Source of the DNA: Alphaproteobacteria bacterium
GTDB lineage: Bacteria > Pseudomonadota > Alphaproteobacteria > MED-G09
Reading direction: 5' to 3'
NCBI GenBank assembly: GCA_018658685.1
Contig: JABHUT010000140.1
Coordinates: 1-6,826 of the forward strand
Length of the DNA stretch: 6,826 bases
In this document: piece after piece, positions 1-5,196 of the stretch
How the letters are laid out: every line of letters starts with the position of its first letter
How positions within the stretch are numbered: position 1 is the first letter of the stretch
Notes under the pieces: model-generated
Told to the model about the DNA's origin: nothing
Database searches by the model: none
Seen by the model: the letters and a program-made list of their open reading frames with translations, nothing else
Position numbers and translations under genes: made by a program

Positions 1-39
1 TACAGAGACTAGAGCTTTATTATCAGATTTTTTTTTCAC
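1..39 (-). CDS. Probable start of a further minus-strand gene, cut by the window edge
   Basis: A GTG codon at 37-39 opens 13 codons that run off the left edge, reading MKKKSDNKALVSV. An AGGA ribosome binding site (46-49) lies 6 nt before the GTG, and the gene would begin 15 nt after the trcR stop, so co-transcription with trcR is likely. A lysine-rich start followed by a short hydrophobic strand (ALVSV) suits a cytoplasmic alpha/beta protein. It resembles the first beta strand of PurE-type proteins, but 13 residues cannot identify a family, so no function is assigned. The start call rests on the ribosome binding site and the tight spacing only. Confidence 0.45.
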   Translation of the reverse strand, partial: MKKKSDNKALVSV

Positions 40-54
40 TTTAATTCCTAATCT

Positions 55-795
55 TTATTCACTTTCTTTAAGTTCATTAAGTTTTGCAAAAACGTTATCA
101 GATGTATATTCTTTTTTAGGATCTTCTTCTGCATATGTCTCAGCAATAATCTCTTCTTTCTCATTACTTTCTTCTGCATGTGTCTCTTTATGTTGCTCTA
201 CTTTAAAGTCATCAGGCTCGGTTATACCTGTGTTAATATTATTATCTTGATCTTCAGCTTTTCTTTTTTCAATTCTTTTAAATGCCTTCTGAACTGCCTT
301 ATCAAGATCAACTTGAGAGCAAAGCCCAACTGAAACAGGGTCTACTGGTGTAAGGTTAGATGAGTTCCAGTGAGTTCTATCTCTAATTGATTGAATTGTA
401 CTTTTTGTTGTCCCAACTAATTTACCAATTTGTGAATCAAGAAGCTCTGGATGATTACGAACTAACCAAAAGATCGAATCTGGCCTATCTTGTCTCTTTG
501 ATAGCGGGGTATATTTTTTACCAACCCTTCTTGCAACATCAGGAAGGTCCTCTCTCTTCTGAATAGCCTTTAATCTAGTCTTACTATCTTTTTGACAGTC
601 TTCAATCTCTAGTCTAGTTAATTGCCCTGCTGCTATTGGATCTGCACCCCTAATTCCATGATCAACATCACCATCAGCAATACCTTTAACCTCAAGAATG
701 TGTAAACTACAGAAATCTGCAATTTGATCAAAAGTGAGTGCTGTATTATCAATTAGCCAAACAGCTGTTGCCTTAGGCATTAATGGTTGAGTCAT
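55..795 (-). CDS. trcR: TrcR/DUF1013 family cell-cycle transcriptional regulator
   Basis: This is a 246-residue protein of the DUF1013 family, known in alphaproteobacteria as the cell-cycle transcriptional regulator TrcR; it should act in the cytoplasm or nucleoid. The N-terminus MTQPLMPKATAVWLIDNTAL is the family hallmark. A helix-turn-helix-like segment follows at about residues 21-42 (TFDQIADFC..LEVKGIADG) and a second at about 118-141 (LLDSQIGKLVGTTKSTIQSI), leading to the conserved THW and DP-VGLCSQ-DL block at 141-165. Residues from about 178 to the end form a hydrophilic, Glu/Lys-rich and probably disordered tail, with related ETHAEE and ETYAEE segments at 204-209 and 219-224. I chose ATG 793-795 over an in-frame TTG at 805-807: the TTG overlaps the GGAGA ribosome binding site (801-805), which is well spaced for the ATG, and family members start at MxxPLMPKAT. 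It diverges from the DUF1192 gene. Family is confident; specific targets are unknown. Confidence 0.9.
   Translation of the reverse strand: MTQPLMPKATAVWLIDNTALTFDQIADFCSLHILEVKGIADGDVDHGIRGADPIAAGQLTRLEIEDCQKDSKTRLKAIQKREDLPDVARRVGKKYTPLSKRQDRPDSIFWLVRNHPELLDSQIGKLVGTTKSTIQSIRDRTHWNSSNLTPVDPVSVGLCSQVDLDKAVQKAFKRIEKRKAEDQDNNINTGITEPDDFKVEQHKETHAEESNEKEEIIAETYAEEDPKKEYTSDNVFAKLNELKESE
124..186 (-). repeat. Imperfect 18-bp direct repeat in the trcR tail
   Basis: An 18-bp segment at 124-141 recurs at 169-186 with one mismatch (TTCTTCTGCATRTGTCTC on the plus strand). The offset is 45 nt, exactly 15 codons, so the frame is kept and the encoded residues are ETYAEE and ETHAEE. It lies inside the acidic C-terminal tail of TrcR. 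It may be a remnant of an in-frame duplication; in low-complexity coding sequence, chance or convergent similarity is also possible. Confidence 0.5.
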
Positions 796-800
796 TTTTT

Positions 801-805
801 TCTCC
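801..805 (-). promoter_or_regulatory. Ribosome binding site that decides the trcR start
   Basis: On the minus strand this reads GGAGA and ends 5 nt before ATG 793-795. The alternative in-frame TTG (805-807) overlaps it, so it cannot be served by this site and has no comparable purine-rich site further upstream. Confidence 0.7.
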
Positions 806-842
806 AAAATGGAATATAGTGAATTACAAAACTTACCGGCAA

Positions 843-871
843 TCTATATAAGAAAAAATACAATTTGTAAA
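843..871 (-). promoter_or_regulatory. Candidate sigma-70 promoter for trcR
   Basis: On the minus strand, TTTACA (866-871) and TATAGA (843-848) match the -35 and -10 consensus at five of six positions each, with an ideal 17-nt spacer. Transcription would start near 836, giving a leader of about 40 nt. The surroundings are very AT-rich, so chance matches are common; this is the best-spaced pair I could find. Confidence 0.4.
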
Positions 872-895
872 AAATTCTATACATTATTATTTGAT

Positions 896-938
896 AAATA
901 AATATAATCTTATAATTATATATTGAAAATATTTATTT
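896..938. repeat. 10-bp inverted repeat in the trcR/DUF1192 divergent region
   Basis: AAATAAATAT at 896-905 is the exact reverse complement of ATATTTATTT at 929-938, with 23 nt between. Between the arms lies a perfect 10-bp palindrome, TATAATTATA (911-920). It could be an operator or simply DNA curvature, but the arms contain only A and T, and such a match in this composition is not far from chance expectation. Confidence 0.3.
911..916 (+). promoter_or_regulatory. Candidate -10 box for the DUF1192 gene
   Basis: This is a perfect TATAAT 44 nt before the ATG, which would place the transcript start near 923 and give a leader of about 37 nt. No good -35 box lies at 17 nt: the nearest good match, TTGATA at 891-896, leaves only 14 nt. 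The sequence is AT-rich, so the call is weak. Confidence 0.3.
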
Positions 939-959
939 TGTTAGCAAGAGTTATAAATT

Positions 960-1145
960 ATGAATGATGACGTTATTAATAAAAAGTCAATAATTGATAC
1001 TTTGATTACCGAATCTTTAGATGAGCTAAGTATTACTGAATTAAGGGATAGGGTTAGTTTTTTAGAGGATGAAATTAATAGATGTAAGGAAAAAATAGAT
1101 AATAAAAAATTATCAAAGAGTGCAGCGGATAAAATTTTTAAGTAA
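960..1145 (+). CDS. DUF1192 family small coiled-coil protein
   Basis: This 61-residue protein matches the DUF1192 pattern of alphaproteobacteria: a short variable N-terminus, then LSITELRDRVSFLEDEINRC (about residues 22-41), a charged linker, and a KSAADKIFK end. The heptad-like spacing of leucine, valine and isoleucine from about 24 to 45 predicts a short coiled coil, probably a dimer. There is no signal peptide or membrane segment, so it should be cytoplasmic. Its biochemical role is not established; members are often found near TrcR-type genes, as here, which is context and not proof of partnership. A weak AAGAG site (946-950) precedes the ATG by 9 nt. It diverges from trcR and converges on rpmE, whose stop lies 12 nt beyond its own, leaving no room for a terminator between them. 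It is the only plus-strand gene in the window. Confidence 0.8.
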   Translation: MNDDVINKKSIIDTLITESLDELSITELRDRVSFLEDEINRCKEKIDNKKLSKSAADKIFK

Positions 1146-1157
1146 AAGTTTATATTA

Positions 1158-1544
1158 TTATTTCTTATCTTCTTCAGCTTCAGTCTTAGCTTCTTCAACA
1201 GCCTCAGCCTTAACTTCTTCCACAGCCTCAGCCTTAACTTCTTCAACAGCCTCAGCCTTAACTTCTTCCACAGCTTCAGCCTTAACAGGTTCTGGATTAC
1301 TTTTGGCCTCTGTTTTTGATGAACCACCCAGAAAACCTTCAAATTTCTTATTGAATTTTCCTACTCTTCCATCTCTATCCAAAATTCTTGTGCCACCACC
1401 TGTCCAAGCAGGGTGGGTTGTAGGGTCAATATCAAGAACTAGCGTTCCGTTTGCTTCACCCCAAGTAGAGCGAGTTTCGAAACTTGTACCATCAGTCATT
1501 TTAACTGTGATTAAGTGATAGTCTGGATGAGTATCTTTTTTCAT
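1158..1544 (-). CDS. rpmE: 50S ribosomal protein bL31 with repeat-bearing C-terminal tail
   Basis: Ribosomal protein bL31 of the large subunit, which helps bridge the two subunits. Residues 1-74 hold the complete family core: MKKDTHPDYH start, TRSTWGEANGTL (24-35), DPTTHPAWTGG (40-50) and GKFNKKFEGFLGG (62-74). There are no cysteines, so this is the zinc-independent type and not the CxxC type. The core family is about 70-75 residues long; this protein has 128. The extra 54 residues are a Lys/Glu/Ala tail with four exact copies of VKAEAVEE (87-118) and a degenerate fifth, AKTEAEED (119-126); it is probably disordered or a single charged helix. The ATG at 1542-1544 has an AGG site (1552-1554) 7 nt upstream. 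It lies 62 nt after suhB on the same strand and may be read from suhB or from its own promoter. Function of the core is certain; that of the tail is unknown. Confidence 0.95.
   Translation of the reverse strand: MKKDTHPDYHLITVKMTDGTSFETRSTWGEANGTLVLDIDPTTHPAWTGGGTRILDRDGRVGKFNKKFEGFLGGSSKTEAKSNPEPVKAEAVEEVKAEAVEEVKAEAVEEVKAEAVEEAKTEAEEDKK
1191..1286 (-). repeat. Four tandem 24-bp repeats inside rpmE
   Basis: Four adjacent 24-bp units (1191-1214, 1215-1238, 1239-1262, 1263-1286) each encode VKAEAVEE. On the plus strand each begins TTCTTCMACAGCYTCAGCCT and ends TAAC. Units 1 and 3 are identical. Units 2 and 4 share a C at unit position 7 and differ from each other at one other base, so the array also reads as two 48-bp units. 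A degenerate copy follows down to about 1167. The unit length is a multiple of three, so gain or loss of copies keeps the frame. Confidence 0.95.
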
Positions 1545-1573
1545 TGTTTAACCTATTTTTCAATCGTTTTACA

Positions 1574-1594
1574 TTGCATTTTATAGCCATGCAA
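1574..1594. repeat. 6-bp inverted repeat upstream of rpmE
   Basis: TTGCAT (1574-1579) and ATGCAA (1589-1594) are reverse complements 9 nt apart, and the left arm lies beside the candidate -10 box of rpmE. There is no following U-run on the minus strand, so it is not a terminator. An operator or a small leader hairpin is possible; the arms are short. Confidence 0.35.
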
Positions 1595-1610
1595 GTCATT
1601 TAATAATCAA
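1580..1610 (-). promoter_or_regulatory. Candidate promoter for rpmE
   Basis: On the minus strand, TATAAA (1580-1585) can serve as a -10 box with TTGATT (1605-1610) as a -35 box. The spacer is 19 nt, longer than ideal. The -35 box overlaps the suhB stop codon. It would give rpmE a leader of about 30 nt. If it is not used, rpmE would be read through from suhB. Confidence 0.3.
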
Positions 1611-2389
1611 ATTTCTAGTTTTTTTAATAAATTATTAATAATATCTTCATTACCTGATATTAAATTACCAGACCATATATCATTGTCTTTACCATTAAGA
1701 CCTTGAACATAACCTCCAGCCTCTTTTATTAGAAGAATTCCAGCAGCAATATCCCATGCTTCTAGGCCTCTTTCCCAAAATAGATCGTATCTGCCGCATG
1801 CTACCCATGCTAGATCTAGGGCAGCAGAACCAGACCTTCTTATACCTGCAACTTCAGGTATCAATATTTCCATTTCTTTCAGAAATAATTTCATATCCCC
1901 TCTTCCAAGATGAGGAATTCCAGTAATTAAAATAGATTCAGATAATTTTTTTCTTGAAGCTACTCTAATTCTTTTATCATTAAGAAAGGCTCCTTTTCCA
2001 CGTTCAGCAAGGAACATTTCATCTGTTATTGGTGAATAAATTAGAGCTGCTTCAAGCTTACCATCCACTTCTGCAGCAATTGAAATTGCAAAATTTGGAT
2101 TGCCATGCATAAAATTTGTTGTTCCATCAATAGGGTCTATTATAAATTTTGAATTAGGTTTACTTCCTATGATTTGTTTTGACTCTTCCATCACAAAGGA
2201 CCAATCAGGTTTGGCATACAAAAGTTCATCATAAATTAAATTTTGAGTTCTTATATCTGATGCAGTTACAAAATCTGCAGGGCCTTTAGTCATAACCTGA
2301 AGATTTTCTAATTCATTGAAATCCCTTCTAAGTCCTCTAGAGGCTTTCTTTGCAGCCTTAACCATAATATTAATTAAGGGAGAATCCAT
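1607..2389 (-). CDS. suhB: Inositol monophosphatase family protein (SuhB-like)
   Basis: A 260-residue Mg2+-dependent phosphatase of the inositol monophosphatase family, close to the usual length. Metal-binding motifs are intact: EE (68-69), DPIDGTTNF (85-93, with D85, D88 and T90) and WDIAAGILLIKEAGG (212-226, with D213). The RRSGSAALDLAWVA segment at 184-197 is also typical of SuhB. Family members hydrolyse inositol-1-phosphate and related sugar phosphates. In Escherichia coli, SuhB also joins the Nus antitermination complex on ribosomal RNA operons; whether that applies here is inference. The start overlaps the efp stop by one base (TAATG) with no clear ribosome binding site, which points to translational coupling with efp. 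The N-terminus LINIMVKAAKKASRGLRRDF fits alphaproteobacterial SuhB. The true substrate cannot be told from sequence; other phosphatases of this superfamily share the motifs. Confidence 0.9.
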   Translation of the reverse strand: MDSPLINIMVKAAKKASRGLRRDFNELENLQVMTKGPADFVTASDIRTQNLIYDELLYAKPDWSFVMEESKQIIGSKPNSKFIIDPIDGTTNFMHGNPNFAISIAAEVDGKLEAALIYSPITDEMFLAERGKGAFLNDKRIRVASRKKLSESILITGIPHLGRGDMKLFLKEMEILIPEVAGIRRSGSAALDLAWVACGRYDLFWERGLEAWDIAAGILLIKEAGGYVQGLNGKDNDIWSGNLISGNEDIINNLLKKLEI

Positions 2390-2952
2390 TATTCTGCACG
2401 TTTTACATAAGACAGGTCTTCGGTATTTATTATTATACTTTCTTCAACTTGAACAAATGGAGGTACCATTATACGTAATCCATTCTCAAGTTCAGCTGGT
2501 TTATATGATGCAGCTGCAGTTTGACCTTTAACGGTAGGTTCAGTTTCTATAACTTTAAGGGTAATTTGATCTGGAAAGGCAATATTTATAGGTGTTTCCT
2601 CATGGCTTTCAATTTCTACATCCATACCATCTTGTAGCAATGAAATTTTTTCCCCTATAAAATCAACTGACAATTCAATCTGTTCGTATGTTTCTTTATC
2701 CATAAATGAAGCTAGTTTTCCTTCGGTATATAAATATTGATAAGTTTTATTTTCTAGTCGAAGTCTCTCAACGGTTTCTGAAGCTCTAAATCTTTCATTA
2801 AGCTTAGTTCCTTCAGGAATTTTTTTTAACTCTACTTGAGCAAATGCACCACCTTTACCAGGTTTAACGTGCGATGTTTTTACAGCAACCCATATACAGT
2901 CTTTATGCTGTATAATATTACCTGGTTTTATTTCATTACCATTGATTTTCAT
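2389..2952 (-). CDS. efp: Translation elongation factor P
   Basis: EF-P, a cytoplasmic tRNA-shaped factor that enters the ribosomal E site and relieves stalling at consecutive prolines. The 187-residue length is normal. The three domains are visible: N-terminal KOW-like (about 1-62), central OB fold (about 66-125) and C-terminal OB fold (about 130-187). The loop at 30-37, KPGKGGAF, carries K33, which matches the lysine that is beta-lysylated in E. coli; no modification enzyme (EpmA/EpmB) is in the window. The family signature at 151-170 starts KPAELENGLR and runs through MVPPFVQVEE. The ATG has an AAAAGG site (2960-2965) 7 nt upstream. The gene follows the aldolase by 19 nt and is coupled to suhB by a 1-nt overlap. 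It is confidently EF-P and not the YeiP paralogue, given the PGKGGAF loop and its clear match to canonical EF-P. Confidence 0.97.
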   Translation of the reverse strand: MKINGNEIKPGNIIQHKDCIWVAVKTSHVKPGKGGAFAQVELKKIPEGTKLNERFRASETVERLRLENKTYQYLYTEGKLASFMDKETYEQIELSVDFIGEKISLLQDGMDVEIESHEETPINIAFPDQITLKVIETEPTVKGQTAAASYKPAELENGLRIMVPPFVQVEESIIINTEDLSYVKRAE

Positions 2953-2971
2953 TTATAAACCTTTTGAAGTA

Positions 2972-3982
2972 TTAAACTTCTTCTTGGCTACTCCAACTGC
3001 CTTTAGCAGCCAAAGAATTCATTTTTGCCCTATGCGTAAAAGCTTTTGAACATAATTCTTCATTTTCTAATTTACCCTGCCAAGCTTGAAGAGCAGAACT
3101 TTGTAATGCTCTACCATAAGAAAAGCTTAGCTTCCAAGGAGTATTTTCAATTTTATTAATTTCATTAAGATTTTGAGTAGCTTCAACCTCTGATTGTCCT
3201 CCAGATAAAAATACTATTCCAGGGACTTCCTCAGGTACACATTCTTTAAAACAACTTACTGTCATTTCTGCTATTTCCTTTGGAGAAGATTTTTCTGAGT
3301 TTTCTGAACCATCAATAACCATATTTGGTTTTAAACAAATTCCCTTTAAATCAACATTATGAAAAGATAAATCATCAAATACTTTTAAGAGTGTTTCTTT
3401 CGTTGCATCATAGCACTTTTGAATATCATGAGACCCATCCATGAGAACTTCCGGCTCAACGATAGGAACTATTCCTGATTCCTGGCATAAAGCTGCATAC
3501 CTTGCTAATGCATGCGCATTAACATCAATACATAATGATGATGGATTTTTATTTGATATAGAAATCACAGCTCTCCATTTTGCGAATTTAGCCCCAAGGT
3601 TTGAATATTCTTGAAGTCTTTCTCTCAAGCCATCAAGACCCTCTGTAACTGTTTCGCCTTGCATCGTTGCTAATTCTTTCGCGCCCATATCCACTTTTAT
3701 GCCTGGAAGTGATCCAGATTTTTTTATAATATCAACGAGTCTTTCGCCGTCATTATTAGATTGTCTGATTGTTTCATCAAAAAGAATAACGCCTGATATA
3801 TAGTTTTGCATAGCCTCAGTTGATTCAAATAATATTCTTCTGTAATTCATTCTATTTTCTTCTGAAGAATTTACATTAATGGTATCAAATCTTTTTTTAA
3901 TTGTTCCGGAACTTTCATCAGCTGCTAAGATACCTTTTCCTTCTGCAACCATTTGCTTTGCAATCTCATTAATATTTGTCAT
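2972..3982 (-). CDS. Fructose-bisphosphate aldolase, class I
   Basis: A 336-residue class I (Schiff-base, metal-independent) aldolase that cleaves fructose 1,6-bisphosphate into dihydroxyacetone phosphate and glyceraldehyde 3-phosphate, or runs the reverse. It is related to the animal-type enzymes: KGILAADESSGTI (16-28), FAKWRAV (133-139, K135 matching rabbit K146), VEPE (175-178), ICLKPNMV (215-222, K218 the Schiff-base lysine matching rabbit K229), FLSGGQS (258-264) and SFSYGRALQ (286-294). The C-terminal tyrosine important in animal enzymes is absent; the protein ends SWSSQEEV. The start overlaps the pgk stop by 4 nt (ATGA), with a GAGG site (3987-3990) inside the end of pgk. It sits in series with gapA and pgk, supplying or draining their triose phosphates. 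No phosphofructokinase or fructose bisphosphatase gene is in view, so direction cannot be inferred. No class II zinc-binding histidine motifs are present. Confidence 0.95.
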   Translation of the reverse strand: MTNINEIAKQMVAEGKGILAADESSGTIKKRFDTINVNSSEENRMNYRRILFESTEAMQNYISGVILFDETIRQSNNDGERLVDIIKKSGSLPGIKVDMGAKELATMQGETVTEGLDGLRERLQEYSNLGAKFAKWRAVISISNKNPSSLCIDVNAHALARYAALCQESGIVPIVEPEVLMDGSHDIQKCYDATKETLLKVFDDLSFHNVDLKGICLKPNMVIDGSENSEKSSPKEIAEMTVSCFKECVPEEVPGIVFLSGGQSEVEATQNLNEINKIENTPWKLSFSYGRALQSSALQAWQGKLENEELCSKAFTHRAKMNSLAAKGSWSSQEEV

Positions 3983-5196
3983 TTTTCCTCACTATCTATT
4001 TTTAAAACTTCTATACCAGGTAAACTCTCTCCAGCAAGAAGCTCTAAAAATGCTCCTCCTGCAGTTGAGATATAGGTAAAATCTCTATTGTAATTTGATT
4101 GACTTAGTGCAGCAACTGTATCTCCTCCACCGGCTACTGAAATAAGTTTACCATCTTTTGTAAGTTTTGATATTTCTTTTGCAACTGAAACTGTCCCAGT
4201 TTGGAAAGGATTTAACTCAAACAAACCCAAGGGACCGCACCATACAACAGTGCTTACACTACTTAAAAATTCATTTATATTTTCTATTGTTTTTGATCCA
4301 ATATCTAATATTAAAGCATCATTAGGAACATTATCAATCATCACTTCGCTAAAAGATGTTCCTTTTTCCATATCATTTGCTATTAGAGCATCTTCAGGAA
4401 AAATTAATTCACAGTTTTTATTTTTAGCCGTATCTAGAATATTAATGGCTGTTTTTAACATTGACTTCTCACAAAGAGATTTTCCTATTTTGTAACCTTT
4501 GGCTAGCAGAAAAGTATTTGCCATTCCGCCTCCAACAAAAAGTACATCTAGTTTTTCAGTAAGATTTTCTAATACTTTGAGTTTTGTTGATATTTTTGAA
4601 CCACCTATGATACCTAATCTTTTTCCATTACCGATATTTAGTGCTTTATTGATCATTAAAATTTCTTTATCTAAATATCGTCCAGAAAAAGAGGGCAAGT
4701 AATTTGAAAGACCTGTTGTTGACATATGTGATCTATGCGAAACAGAAAAGGCATCATTTATAAAATAGTCAGCATTTTCTGAGATATTTTTCGCGAGCTC
4801 CTTGCTGTTATTTTCTTCACCAGACTCAAATCTAGTATTCTCAAATAAAATAATAGAATTTGAAGGGCTTTTTTCTAAAATAGTTTTTACTTTATCTCCA
4901 TACAAAGACTCCGAAAAAATTATTTCTTCCTTTATGTATTTTTTAAGGCTTGGAATTATTTGCTTTAATGAAAAAACTTCATTGTATTTTCCATCAGGTC
5001 TTCCAAAGTGTGATAGAAGACAAACTTTACAACCATTTTGAATTAACTCTTGAAGTGTAGGGGAAATTCTTTCTATTCGAGTTTCATCTAAAACTACACC
5101 ATCTTTAATTGGGATATTTAGATCCACTCTTACAAATACTACTTTACCTTTTAAATTTTTTTTTAAAAGTTGATCAAGATTCCTTAGAGTAATCAT
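3979..5196 (-). CDS. pgk: Phosphoglycerate kinase
   Basis: A 405-residue cytosolic enzyme that reversibly transfers phosphate from 1,3-bisphosphoglycerate to ADP. The length is normal. The N-domain holds the substrate motifs VFVRVDLNIP (20-29), SHFGRP (62-67), ENTRF (119-123) and HRSH (154-157). The C-domain holds the nucleotide-binding parts GGSKISTK (198-205), GPLGLFE (321-327), AGGGDT (355-360) and STAGGAFLELL (377-387). Two small departures are visible: serine in GGSK where alanine is usual, and cysteine at 320 (WCGPLG) where asparagine (WNGPLG) is usual. Neither is a known catalytic loss. Its ATG directly abuts the gapA stop (TAAATG) with no strong ribosome binding site, suggesting translational coupling, and its 3' end overlaps the aldolase start. 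It is certainly pgk. Confidence 0.98.
   Translation of the reverse strand: MITLRNLDQLLKKNLKGKVVFVRVDLNIPIKDGVVLDETRIERISPTLQELIQNGCKVCLLSHFGRPDGKYNEVFSLKQIIPSLKKYIKEEIIFSESLYGDKVKTILEKSPSNSIILFENTRFESGEENNSKELAKNISENADYFINDAFSVSHRSHMSTTGLSNYLPSFSGRYLDKEILMINKALNIGNGKRLGIIGGSKISTKLKVLENLTEKLDVLFVGGGMANTFLLAKGYKIGKSLCEKSMLKTAINILDTAKNKNCELIFPEDALIANDMEKGTSFSEVMIDNVPNDALILDIGSKTIENINEFLSSVSTVVWCGPLGLFELNPFQTGTVSVAKEISKLTKDGKLISVAGGGDTVAALSQSNYNRDFTYISTAGGAFLELLAGESLPGIEVLKIDSEEK

Noticed and set aside
808..959. GANTC (CcrM) or CtrA-type sites controlling trcR
   Set aside because: I found no GANTC and no convincing TTAA-N7-TTAA pair in the divergent region.
1191..1286. Repeat array considered as CRISPR-like
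   Set aside because: Units are contiguous with no spacers, a multiple of three, and in frame within rpmE.
941..1342. Minus-strand frame of 133 residues rich in Leu/Lys/Arg repeats
   Set aside because: It is an out-of-frame reading of the rpmE repeat array running on through the antisense of DUF1192; it has no recognisable domain.
1120..1518. Plus-strand frame of 132 residues with a Ser/Ala/Thr repeat
   Set aside because: It is the antisense shadow of rpmE; the repeat is only the 24-bp array read on the other strand. The minus frame has a clear bL31 core and ribosome binding site.
1545..1606. Terminator between suhB and rpmE
   Set aside because: The only inverted repeat has 6-bp AT-rich arms and no U-run after it.
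2316..2531. Plus-strand frame of 71 residues over the efp/suhB junction
   Set aside because: It lies wholly antisense to two well-supported genes and has no family features.
3879..5041. Several plus-strand frames of 66-81 residues across the aldolase and pgk genes
   Set aside because: All are antisense shadows of conserved enzymes, helped by AT-rich codon use that leaves few stops on the other strand.
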